From positions 4,402,501-4,466,500 of the forward strand of contig CP076546.1 in the NCBI GenBank assembly GCA_018889975.1: a stretch of DNA of 64,000 nucleotides, given 5' to 3'. The notes beneath the pieces are model-generated. The model was not told the DNA's origin. It searched no databases and worked only from the letters and a program-made list of their open reading frames with translations. The DNA is from Bacillus sp. NP157. Lineage in GTDB: Bacteria; Pseudomonadota; Gammaproteobacteria; Xanthomonadales; Rhodanobacteraceae. Position numbers and translations under genes: made by a program. Below are positions 18,323-25,874 of this stretch, one piece after another (position 1 is the first letter of the stretch; each line of letters starts with the position of its first letter).

Positions 18323-18438
18323 TTGGCCAACAGGGCGGTGATGATGGAACTTGATTCACCGATCATGCGAACGCCGTCGAATCACATTGAAATGATGATC
18401 TCGGGCGCTGTTACCTGCTGTGTTTTGGCAATCCCCAA

Positions 18439-18460
18439 TCGCGCGCCGGCGCGCTCCTAC
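18439..18460 (-). repeat. REP hairpin, reverse copy
   Basis: Reverse REP with one base change in the loop (CCGG in place of CAGG). It bounds module 2 on its tail side. Confidence 0.85.
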
Positions 18461-18502
18461 AACGGCGGCCGTCCAAACCAGCGTGCGGCAACGTGGAAGA
18501 AG

Positions 18503-18741
18503 AGCCCTCGGCGCCTACCCTCGAGGCGAGTTCGTGGCGGCGAGGGGGCCGGGCGGAAGAAGCCCGAAGGGGGCCGGCCACGATGGCCGGCCGTTCTTGT
18601 TGAGGCAGGATGCCGAATCAAGAACCTCCGCCCGGCACCCGGTGCGCGGCCGCAGGCCAATAAGAAAACGGGCTGCGGAGCAGCCCCTCCCTATCGCACG
18701 CCAGAACGCTGTCTGAGCAGCGAGGGTAGGCGCCGAGGGCT
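18503..18741 (-). repeat. REP-bounded module 2, long type
   Basis: A 239-base module bounded by the same 21-base inverted ends as module 1 but lying in the opposite orientation (GGCGAGTTC first, CTGTCTGAGCAG last). The interior adds about 100 bases with hairpins GGGCTGCGGAGCAGCCC and GGCCGGCCACGATGGCCGG. It matches the module at 42631-42870 in reverse complement. Reverse REPs lie on both sides. Small open frames on each strand look like by-products of the palindromes. Confidence 0.86.
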
Positions 18742-18797
18742 CTTCCTGCGACCACGTACGAACGCCGCGCGGAGATTGGATGTGACGGCACATCCAA

Positions 18798-18819
18798 TCG
18801 CGCGCAGGCGCGCTCCTAC
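18798..18819 (-). repeat. REP hairpin, reverse copy
   Basis: Reverse REP bounding module 2 on its front side, about 27 bases past the hemW stop codon region. Confidence 0.88.
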
Positions 18820-18846
18820 ACAGCCGGGGGGCGTGAGGTGGCCGGG

Positions 18847-20004
18847 TCAGGCCATGAAGGCTTCGATGACGTCGTTGAGGAAGCGTTGGCCCTGGGCGGT
18901 GGTGCGCAGGGTGTGGGGGTCGTGGTCGACCCAGCCTTTGCGGCGGACGTCGGCGAGGGCGGTGGCGATGGCTTCGGCGGGGAGGCCGGTGCGTTCGGTG
19001 AAGTCGGCCATGGGGACGCCGTCGACGAGGCGGAGGGCGTTGAGCATGTATTCGAAGGGGAGGTCGGCGGGGGCTACGAGGTTGTCGCCGCCGATCCGCG
19101 TGGGGCCGCCGGCGGCGTGGAGGTAGGCGGCGGGGAGGCGGGTCTTCCAGCGGCGCTGGACGCCCTGGGGACCGCTAACCTTGCCGTGGGCGCCGGCGCC
19201 GATGCCGAGGTAGTCGCCGAAGCGCCAGTAGTTGAGGTTGTGCTGGCAGCGCCGGCCGGCCTGGGCGTAGGCGGAGACTTCGTACTGGCCGTAGCCGCCA
19301 TCGGCGAGCCGGGCCTGGCAGGCTTCCTGGATCGCCCAGGCGGCGTCGTCGTCGGGCAGGGGCGGCGGATTGGCGGCGAAGGCGGTGTTGGGTTCCAGGG
19401 TGAGCTGGTAGTGCGAGATGTGGGTTGGCCGCAGGGCCATGGCTTTTTCAACGTCGTCGATGGCGCCGGCCAGGTCTTGCTGGGGCAGGGCGTACATCAG
19501 GTCGATGTTGATGTTGTCGATGCCGGCATCCTGGGCCTGGCGAACGGCGTCGGCGGCTTCGTGGGCGGAGTGGATCCGGCCCAGGCGGTGCAGCTTGTCG
19601 TTGTCGAAGCTCTGCACGCCGAACGAGATCCGGTTGATGCCCGCGGCGAGGTAGCCGTGGAAACTGCCGTGTTCGACGGTGCCGGGATTGGTCTCCAGCG
19701 TGATCTCCGCGCCGCGTGCGAACGGCAGGCGCTCGCGTGCACCGGCGAGGAAGCGGCCGATCAACTCCGGGGTGAACAGGCTGGGCGTGCCGCCGCCGAA
19801 GAACACGGTCTGGACCGCGCGGCCACCGATGGCCTCGCCGAAGTCGCGCAGGTCGCCATCCATGTCGGCCAGCAGCGTGTCCACGTAGGTGGCGTATTCA
19901 GGCGTGCCGCGCACGCCGTGCGAATTGAAGTCGCAATACGGACATTTGCGGACGCACCACGGCATGTGGACGTAGAGGGACAGCGGCGGCGACAGGTCGG
20001 TCAT
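18847..20004 (-). CDS. hemW: Radical SAM heme chaperone HemW
   Basis: This 385-residue protein has the radical SAM cluster motif as C17-x3-C21-x2-C24 (WCVRKCPYC), preceded by YVHMPW as in HemW. The GGGTPS motif and NPGT region that bind SAM are present, and the C-terminal HemN_C-like domain ends the chain. HemW delivers heme to respiratory enzymes and is distinct from coproporphyrinogen dehydrogenase HemN. Its start overlaps the rdgB stop (ATGA). Confidence 0.95.
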   Translation of the reverse strand: MTDLSPPLSLYVHMPWCVRKCPYCDFNSHGVRGTPEYATYVDTLLADMDGDLRDFGEAIGGRAVQTVFFGGGTPSLFTPELIGRFLAGARERLPFARGAEITLETNPGTVEHGSFHGYLAAGINRISFGVQSFDNDKLHRLGRIHSAHEAADAVRQAQDAGIDNINIDLMYALPQQDLAGAIDDVEKAMALRPTHISHYQLTLEPNTAFAANPPPLPDDDAAWAIQEACQARLADGGYGQYEVSAYAQAGRRCQHNLNYWRFGDYLGIGAGAHGKVSGPQGVQRRWKTRLPAAYLHAAGGPTRIGGDNLVAPADLPFEYMLNALRLVDGVPMADFTERTGLPAEAIATALADVRRKGWVDHDPHTLRTTAQGQRFLNDVIEAFMA

Positions 20005-20594
20005 GCGAGTTCGGCGAAGCGCGCCTTCAGCACCTCGAGCGCCTGGCCACGATGGCTCAGGCGGTTTTTCAGCGCCGGTTCGATCTCGGCGGCGCCCAGT
20101 TCGGAGCCGTCGGGCAGGAACAGCGGGTCGTAGCCGAAGCCACCTTCACCGCGCGGGGCGGCGAGGATGCGCCCGTGCCAGCGGCCTTCCGCGATCAGCG
20201 GTGCCGGGTCGTCGGCGTGGCGCAGCAGCACGAGCACGGCGATGAAGTACGCGCCGCGTTTTTCCGCCGGCACGCCGTCCAGTTCACGCAGCAGTTTGGC
20301 GTTGTTCGCCGCGCTGTCGCCATGCACGCCGGAGTAACGCGCGGCGTACAGGCCGGGCGCGCCATCCAGGGCATCCACGCAGATGCCGGAGTCGTCGGCC
20401 AGCGCGGGCAGGCCGGTGGCGCGCGCCGCATGACGCGCCTTGATCAAGGCGTTCTCTACGAAGGTCAGGCCGGTCTCGTCGGCATCGCTGACGCCCAGCG
20501 CGGTCTGCGGCACGAGTTCGACGCCGGTGCCGGCGAGCAGCTGTTCGAGCTCCACCACCTTGCCGGCATTGCCCGAGGCCAGGACGATGCGCAT
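20001..20594 (-). CDS. rdgB: XTP/dITP pyrophosphatase
   Basis: This 197-residue Ham1-family enzyme hydrolyses non-canonical purine triphosphates to keep them out of DNA and RNA. The SGNAGKV nucleotide loop at residues 6-12, LADDSGICVDAL and GEGGFGYDPLF motifs are intact. It shares its first base with the last base of the GNAT gene's stop, and overlaps hemW at its end. Confidence 0.96.
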   Translation of the reverse strand: MRIVLASGNAGKVVELEQLLAGTGVELVPQTALGVSDADETGLTFVENALIKARHAARATGLPALADDSGICVDALDGAPGLYAARYSGVHGDSAANNAKLLRELDGVPAEKRGAYFIAVLVLLRHADDPAPLIAEGRWHGRILAAPRGEGGFGYDPLFLPDGSELGAAEIEPALKNRLSHRGQALEVLKARFAELA

Positions 20595-21103
20595 CAGAGG
20601 CCCTCCGCGAATTCCGCCGCGTAGCTGACCCGGCCGGCATAGCCGGCGAGCCCGTCGACGGTGAGCGGCAGCACCTGGAACGCGTTGCCGCCTTCGAACG
20701 CGTCGTGCAGGCCATGCGCCGAGGCCTTGGCGAAACCGAACTTGGCGTAATACGCCGGCGAGCCGAGCACGAACACGGCGCGCGCGTCGGCGACGAAGCA
20801 GGCGCCGATGCCTTCTTCGATCAGCGCATGGCCGATGCCCTGGCGCTGGTGGTCGGGATGTACGGCGACCGGGGCCAGGCCCAGGGCCTTGCCGTCGTCG
20901 CCGTCCTCGACCGTGAGCGGCGAGAACAGGACATGGCCGATCACGGCATCGTCGTCGTCCACGGCGACCAGCGAGATGCTGGCCTTGCCGCCGTCGACCA
21001 GCCGGCGCACGAGGTCACCCTCGGCCGGGCGACCGAAGGCGGCATGGTGCACGGCGACGATCGCGTCGAGGTCGTCCGGCAGCGCGGCGCGGATGTCGGT
21101 CAC
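20594..21103 (-). CDS. GNAT family N-acetyltransferase
   Basis: This 169-residue protein has the GNAT acetyl-CoA loop [18 protein letters not shown] near residue 85 and the upstream beta strands ending GLAPVAV. It resembles YhbS-like acetyltransferases. Substrate is unknown. It sits inside the rph-rdgB-hemW operon with 4-base and 1-base overlaps, so it is co-translated with nucleotide-hygiene genes. Confidence 0.88.
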   Translation of the reverse strand: MTDIRAALPDDLDAIVAVHHAAFGRPAEGDLVRRLVDGGKASISLVAVDDDDAVIGHVLFSPLTVEDGDDGKALGLAPVAVHPDHQRQGIGHALIEEGIGACFVADARAVFVLGSPAYYAKFGFAKASAHGLHDAFEGGNAFQVLPLTVDGLAGYAGRVSYAAEFAEGL

Positions 21104-21831
21104 GGTGCCGACTCCAGTGCGGCGCGCTGGGCCAGCACCAGCTCGCCGATGCCCTTCGAGGCAAGGTCGAGCAGGGCATTCATTTCATCGCGGCGGAACG
21201 CATGGCCCTCGGCCGTGCCCTGCACTTCGATGAAACCGCCACCGTCGTTCATCACCACGTTCATGTCGGTATCGCAGTTGGAGTCCTCGGCGTAGTCGAG
21301 GTCGAGCACCGGCACGCCCTGGTACACGCCGACCGAGACCGCGGCGATGGCGCCGAGGATCGGGTTGCGCTTGATCGCGTTGCGCTTCATCAGCGAGCTC
21401 ACGGCATCGACCAGGGCGACGTAGGCGCCGGTGATCGCCGCGGTGCGGGTGCCGCCGTCGGCCTGGATCACGTCGCAATCGAGGGTGATGACGCGCTCGC
21501 CCAGGGCGGCACGGTCCACGCAGGCGCGCAGCGAGCGGCCGATCAGACGCTGGATCTCCATGGTGCGACCGCCCTGGCCGCCTCGGGCCGCCTCGCGCTG
21601 GGTGCGTTCGGTGGTGGCGCGGGGCAGCATGCCGTACTCGGCGGTGACCCAGCCCTCGCCCTTGCCGCGCAGCCAGGGCGGAGTACGTTCTTCGACCGAG
21701 GCCGTGCACAGCACCTTGGTATCGCCGAAGCTGACCAGGACGGAGCCCTCGGCGTGGCGGGTGTAGTGGCGTTCGATGCTGACGGTGCGCAGTTGGTCAA
21801 CGGCGCGGCCGCTGGGGCGGGAAAAGGTCAT
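21100..21831 (-). CDS. rph: Ribonuclease PH
   Basis: This 243-residue phosphorolytic 3'-5' exoribonuclease trims tRNA 3' ends. It begins with the family motif RPSGR, and has [26 protein letters not shown] and [19 protein letters not shown], which hold the phosphate-binding arginines and catalytic aspartates. Full length and not frameshifted, unlike E. coli K-12 rph. It is divergent from yicC with about 75 bases between start codons. Confidence 0.97.
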   Translation of the reverse strand: MTFSRPSGRAVDQLRTVSIERHYTRHAEGSVLVSFGDTKVLCTASVEERTPPWLRGKGEGWVTAEYGMLPRATTERTQREAARGGQGGRTMEIQRLIGRSLRACVDRAALGERVITLDCDVIQADGGTRTAAITGAYVALVDAVSSLMKRNAIKRNPILGAIAAVSVGVYQGVPVLDLDYAEDSNCDTDMNVVMNDGGGFIEVQGTAEGHAFRRDEMNALLDLASKGIGELVLAQRAALESAP

Positions 21832-21906
21832 GGGGAGCCTGATTTGGGCGCGGGCGGTGGGTCAGTTTACCATTGCGGCCTTTCCCGCCGCGCGAGCGAA
21901 GCCCCC

Positions 21907-22770
21907 ATGATCCGCAGCATGACTGCCTACGCCTCCGCCGAGAGCGCGGGCCCGTCCGGTACGCTCACCTGCGAACTGCGCACGGTGAACCACCGTTACC
22001 TCGAAATCAGCCCCCGCCTGCCGGACGACCTGCGCAGCTTCGAAAGCGCCCTGCGCGAGCGCATCGCCGCCCGGCTGTCCCGCGGCAAGGTGGACGTGAC
22101 CGTCCGGCTGCGCAGCGAGCAGGGCAGTGGCGACGGCCTGCGCATAAACGGCCAGGTGCTGTCGCGCCTTTCCGAGCTGGCGCTGGACCTGGAGCAGCGC
22201 TTCCCGCGCATGCAGATCGAATTCACCGAGCTGCTGCGCTTCCCGGGCGTGATGCAGCAGCCGGAGGCCGATGCCGACCAGTTGCAGGCGGCCCTGCTCG
22301 ACGTGCTCGACCGGGCGCTCGATGCCCTGTCCGACACCCGTGGCCGCGAGGGTAGCAAGCTCGGTGAGATGCTGCGGGAACGCCTCGACGGCATCGACCG
22401 GATCGTGGGCGATGTCCGCGGCTGGATGCCGGAGATCCGCACCGCATTGCGTGCCCGCCTCGAAACGCGCCTTGCCGACGTCCGCCAGCCGGTGGATCCG
22501 GGCCGTCTCGAGCAGGAGCTGGTCCTGCAGATCACCCGCGTCGACGTGGACGAGGAGCTCGACCGCCTCGCGACCCACATCAGCGAGGCACGCCGCGTGC
22601 TGGCGCTCAAGGAGCCCGTCGGCCGTCGCCTCGACTTCCTGATGCAGGAATTCAACCGCGAAGCCAACACGCTGGGTTCGAAGTCGGTCGACTCGCGCAC
22701 GACCAACGCCGCGGTGGAGCTCAAGGTGTTGATCGAGCAGATGCGCGAGCAGGTGCAGAACATCGAGTAG
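21907..22770 (+). CDS. yicC: YicC-type endoribonuclease
   Basis: This 287-residue protein starts MIRSMTAYASAE and contains ELRTVNHRYLEISPRLP, ELLRFPGVM and the C-terminal DFLMQEFNREANTLGSKS, all YicC hallmarks. YicC is an endoribonuclease that helps RyhB decay in E. coli. It is normally followed by gmk, rpoZ and spoT; here gmk lies 15.6 kb away, so the block downstream is best read as inserted DNA. Confidence 0.95.
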   Translation: MIRSMTAYASAESAGPSGTLTCELRTVNHRYLEISPRLPDDLRSFESALRERIAARLSRGKVDVTVRLRSEQGSGDGLRINGQVLSRLSELALDLEQRFPRMQIEFTELLRFPGVMQQPEADADQLQAALLDVLDRALDALSDTRGREGSKLGEMLRERLDGIDRIVGDVRGWMPEIRTALRARLETRLADVRQPVDPGRLEQELVLQITRVDVDEELDRLATHISEARRVLALKEPVGRRLDFLMQEFNREANTLGSKSVDSRTTNAAVELKVLIEQMREQVQNIE

Positions 22771-22887
22771 GGCTTTTCTGTCGCGATGCGCTGGCTTCGG
22801 CCTACGCGAGTGACAGGGCGATCGCGGATGTGCGGATGGCGGCGGGCAGCCCAGTATGGAAAGCCCCCCACTCGCCAGGACGGAGCC

Positions 22888-23457
22888 GTGATCCCCGCGT
22901 TTGATAAATCAGGTTTCTTGCCGCCCTTCCTCGACAATGCGCTCTCGACGGAAAGGCGGTCGCCTTACCCCACAACGATTTTCGAAATGGCAGACCGCTT
23001 CGGAAGCACGCGCCCGCGGCGAGCGCTGCTGCGCGGACTCCTCAATTACAGGCGGCATCTGCGCGAGTTCGGGATGCGCGACGGCCTTCAGTGGATTGAT
23101 GGGAGCTTTGTAGAAGATTCGGAGAGCAAGCGTGGGCGGCCGCCTTTCGATATCGATATCGTGACGTTCACACCGTTTACCACGGTGCGATCAACCACGA
23201 TGCAGGCAATAGAAGCGATTCGATCCAATACGCAGCTCTTTTCACGCCAGAGCGTGTTGGCTACGTACGGCTGTGACGCCTACATTGTCGATACCGCAGT
23301 GTCGCCTGATCGAATCATCAGAGCCGCTAGCTACTGGACCAATGTTTTCGGTCACGAGCGGGTCACCGGGAAATGGAAGGGCATTCTGCAATTAGAAATG
23401 AACGATGGATTTGATCTAAAGGAATATCAGGAGGCAATCGATGGTTTGGCACACTGA
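22888..23457 (+). CDS. DUF6932 protein with nucleotidyltransferase-like motif
   Basis: This 189-residue protein has WIDGSF at 69-74 followed by GRPPFDIDIV with D88 and D90, a hG[GS]...DhD arrangement typical of the minimal nucleotidyltransferase fold. I place it in the DUF6932 family on this GSF/PPFDID pattern. Its base composition is visibly lower in GC than its neighbours. The GTG start follows AGGACGGAG. The start of the next gene overlaps its end by 17 bases. It may act as the antitoxin or modifier of a two-gene unit; that is inference. Confidence 0.72.
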   Translation: MIPAFDKSGFLPPFLDNALSTERRSPYPTTIFEMADRFGSTRPRRALLRGLLNYRRHLREFGMRDGLQWIDGSFVEDSESKRGRPPFDIDIVTFTPFTTVRSTTMQAIEAIRSNTQLFSRQSVLATYGCDAYIVDTAVSPDRIIRAASYWTNVFGHERVTGKWKGILQLEMNDGFDLKEYQEAIDGLAH

Positions 23458-24124
23458 AGTGGCTTGGGCTCGTTCTAATCTTGGGGCACTGCGGGGCATG
23501 CTCGCTGACGCCGTGAAAGATGGTGATTTTCTCGCCGAATTCCAGTTGGTCGAGCGAGTCGCAGATCAAGAGAGAGAGCTTCGCGAACTCGAGGAGAGTC
23601 CATACGAGACTGGCGAGCTATCGGTCTACATGCGCGGCGATCCCATGATTTGCGGCGTGGGCGTAGATACAGCCTTCATATTCAAGGCGATGGATGCCTT
23701 TCAGCATCTCATTCTTCGAATGGTCACTGTCGATGCCAGCAACCTGACTGAAATCCGTGAGGTACCGAAACTGCTGCTCATTGGCTACAACCAAAGCGTA
23801 AGCGGATTCGTGCTGCGCGAATGGATCCCCGATAAGGCGCCCGCTACGTCGCGGATGAAAGCAGCGATGGCACGCGTCATCGATTTGCTGGCTATCGCTG
23901 GCGACCCAAGCCCAAGCCGTACGGACCTTCTCTCTCTTGGTGAATCGGGTGTGCAGCCGGAACTGGAAGCGTTGGTTGTCTCACTCAGCGATAGCGGAGC
24001 GTCGCTTGAGATGGTCGAAAGGACACGGCGAGCCGCGCTTTCGATTTCGGATCTCCGGAGGGCGAGAGCTCGTCTGGTATGTGTTCCGTCTCTATCGGTT
24101 GCGGCTGATTTCGTCGCGGCGTAA
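23441..24124 (+). CDS. Unknown partner of the DUF6932 protein
   Basis: This 227-residue soluble protein overlaps the previous gene by 17 bases and has a strong AGGAGG ribosome-binding site inside it. It has a helical N-terminus with many Glu/Arg pairs, a middle RGDPMICGVGVDTAFIFKAMDAFQHLI, and a helical C-terminus. I recognise no family. It lacks the HEPN RxxxxH motif, so it is not an obvious HEPN toxin despite the MNT-like partner. Low GC matches the partner, so the two probably arrived together. Confidence 0.65.
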   Translation: MVWHTEVAWARSNLGALRGMLADAVKDGDFLAEFQLVERVADQERELRELEESPYETGELSVYMRGDPMICGVGVDTAFIFKAMDAFQHLILRMVTVDASNLTEIREVPKLLLIGYNQSVSGFVLREWIPDKAPATSRMKAAMARVIDLLAIAGDPSPSRTDLLSLGESGVQPELEALVVSLSDSGASLEMVERTRRAALSISDLRRARARLVCVPSLSVAADFVAA

Positions 24125-24347
24125 GTCCATCCATTGGCGGCGGGGCTCCGCCCTTGCGGGCTCCGCTTAAGGGATACCGGGCGAGGCCGCCAGCTACGGG
24201 GTGACCATGCCTTTATTCACTGGACACGTCGCCACTCACGTTGGATCTTCTGGACGAAAGACGCGGGGCACCGGGCGCGCTGTTTTCTCGTTGATGCGAG
24301 CAACGCCTACCGGGTCTCAATACACGCCTACCACCAAGGATGATCCA
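24125..24347. other. Intergenic stretch at the end of the low-GC insert
   Basis: No gene is seen. A GGCGGGGCTCCGCCC hairpin at about 24137-24151 could act as a terminator for the two-gene unit, though no T-run follows. The rest has no recognisable motif until an AAGGATGA site before the next gene. Confidence 0.4.
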
Positions 24348-24851
24348 ATGTGCCGTCGCCTGATGAACGTCGTGCTCTTGTCCGCGATTCTTGCGGTACC
24401 AGTCCTGCATGCCGCGCCTTCCGGGCAGGCCGCACCGGCAAAGGCAGCCGCTGAGGACGCCTTGCGGCAAACCGTCGTCGCGCTGGACACCCAGTTCTTT
24501 GCCGCGTTCAACACCTGCGACAAGCCAGGCCAACTCGACAAACACGCCGCCATGCTGGACCCGAACCTCGAGTTCTACCATGACAATGGTGGTGTCACGT
24601 GGACGCGGAAGGACTACGTTGAACGCACGCACGACCATGTCTGCGGCAACTTCCGCCGCAAGCTCACGCCGGGCACCCTCGAGGTTTATCCAATCAAGGA
24701 TTTCGGCGCGATCGAAGAGGGCGAGCAGGAATTCTGCGACTTCAAGTCCGGAAAGTGCTTTGGGGCCGCGAAGTTCATGCTTGTCTGGCACCAGACGCCC
24801 GCCGGCTGGGTCGTCACCCGCGCATTCAGCTATGGGCACCACGCGCTGTAG
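24348..24851 (+). CDS. Secreted NTF2-like (SnoaL/DUF4440) protein
   Basis: This 167-residue protein has a signal peptide (MNVVLLSAILAVPVLHAAP, cleavage near residue 22) and then a DUF4440-like fold: a first helix with VVALDTQFFAAFNTCD, the HAAMLDPNLEFYHDNGGVTWTR strand pair and a C-terminal WHQTPAGWVVTRAFSYGHH. Related proteins are periplasmic and of varied function. The AAGGATGATCCAATG start context supports this ATG over longer forms. Ligand is not predictable. Confidence 0.75.
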   Translation: MCRRLMNVVLLSAILAVPVLHAAPSGQAAPAKAAAEDALRQTVVALDTQFFAAFNTCDKPGQLDKHAAMLDPNLEFYHDNGGVTWTRKDYVERTHDHVCGNFRRKLTPGTLEVYPIKDFGAIEEGEQEFCDFKSGKCFGAAKFMLVWHQTPAGWVVTRAFSYGHHAL

Positions 24852-24993
24852 TAATTCGCCGCGCCACGCAGTACGGGTTGCCAGCGCTCATGCGCCCGGT
24901 GTCGTGAGGCGATCGCGCAAGGATTGACGCCGCGTTGCGCGCGCCGGACAGTAGCGACACACGCGGCACTCCTTCCGCGGCAGGGGACAATCC

Positions 24994-25626
24994 ATGGCGG
25001 GACATCACACGAACGGAATCGGTCGCTGGCGCCATGCGCGCGGCTCTCGGTGGTTAAGGTCGGCATGCTTGTGGCTCGCACTGCTTGTCCTCGTCGCCAC
25101 GCCGGCGATGGCTGCCTCGGCAGGCACGGATTCCTCGCCGATGCCGTTCGGGCCGTGGACCTTCGGCATGACGAAAGACCAGGTCACGGCGATCACCGAC
25201 CACGGTCCTTACAAGTCTTTCAGCAACGGCGACCTTGAGACGTATGCGGGCACCTTCGACGGCAAGCCGGCCAACGTGCAGTTCTATTTCAGGGACGACA
25301 AGGTCGTCCGGATGGAGGTCCTCCGCTACGAGGGAAAGAGCGCAAAGGATGCCGCCCGGGCGTTTGGCGATACGTTCGGCGTGCTGCAGTCGCTGTATGG
25401 GGCCATCGAAACGTCGCAGATGGCCAGCCCGACGCCTGGCAAACCCATGGACGCGGAAGGGCTGGTTGCCGCCTCCGCCACCCAGGTCGACCTGCATGGA
25501 AAGGCGCAGATGGCACCGGTCAAGCAGCCCCCGGGGGCGTTTGTCTTCTCGACGTTCCGCAAGGACATCGTTCAAGGCGACGTGTATTTCTACGTCTATG
25601 TGATGTACGACCCGCCGCAGCGCTGA
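24994..25626 (+). CDS. Secreted protein of unknown function
   Basis: This 210-residue protein has a long basic leader and a hydrophobic stretch (WLRSACLWLALLVLVATPAMA) with a cleavage site near residue 41. The mature part has PFGPWTFGMTKDQVTAI, a motif like the GMs.eqV of small secreted BamE/SmpA-like repeats, then strands and YVYVMYDPPQR at the end. I do not recognise a named family. It precedes the TonB receptor in the same direction, with a 250-base gap. Confidence 0.6.
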   Translation: MAGHHTNGIGRWRHARGSRWLRSACLWLALLVLVATPAMAASAGTDSSPMPFGPWTFGMTKDQVTAITDHGPYKSFSNGDLETYAGTFDGKPANVQFYFRDDKVVRMEVLRYEGKSAKDAARAFGDTFGVLQSLYGAIETSQMASPTPGKPMDAEGLVAASATQVDLHGKAQMAPVKQPPGAFVFSTFRKDIVQGDVYFYVYVMYDPPQR

Positions 25627-25840
25627 TGCGCTTGCGCGATTGCCGACGCGTCGCGCACGACGACGCTGGCCTCGATACAGCGTCGCGCAACGGCATGGCA
25701 TGTGCACAACGTCACATGCCATGGCCCATCTCGCGGGCGATGGCAAAAACTGCCAAGTCCATCACCGCTGCGGACATCCATGCCGGATGGCCGTCCGATG
25801 TCGTGCGTATGTAAGCCGCCTGTCATCCGTGCTCGCGAAA

Positions 25841-25854
25841 TTAGATCGATCTAA
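25841..25854. promoter_or_regulatory. 14-base perfect palindrome upstream of TonB receptor
   Basis: The sequence TTAGATCGATCTAA is a perfect inverted repeat 21 bases before the receptor's ATG, in an otherwise ordinary leader. Its position suits an operator for a dimeric regulator. The regulator is not identified, and no Fur-type consensus is seen. Confidence 0.45.
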
Positions 25855-25874
25855 ACCGCGACGAGAACGAGATA

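Larger units (their letters stand above)
17925..18846. other. Gene-free repeat cluster 1
   Basis: No convincing gene lies in this 0.9-kb gap between hemW and the DUF1631 gene. It holds a 25-base tandem repeat, three REP hairpins and two modules bounded by 21-base terminal inverted repeats. Short open frames on both strands come from the modules and have no family features. The first 120 bases are the leader of the DUF1631 gene. Confidence 0.8.

Noticed and set aside
18323-19126. A 267-codon plus-strand frame across repeat cluster 1
   Set aside because: It is built from REPs and module sequence and runs into hemW antisense; no family feature.
18838-20133. A 431-codon plus-strand frame opposite hemW and rdgB
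   Set aside because: Its residues are mostly G, V and A from antisense of HemW, which has a clear radical SAM motif.
22888-24124. A standard MNT-HEPN toxin-antitoxin system
   Set aside because: The partner lacks the HEPN RxxxxH motif, so the pair is reported as unknown rather than as MNT-HEPN.
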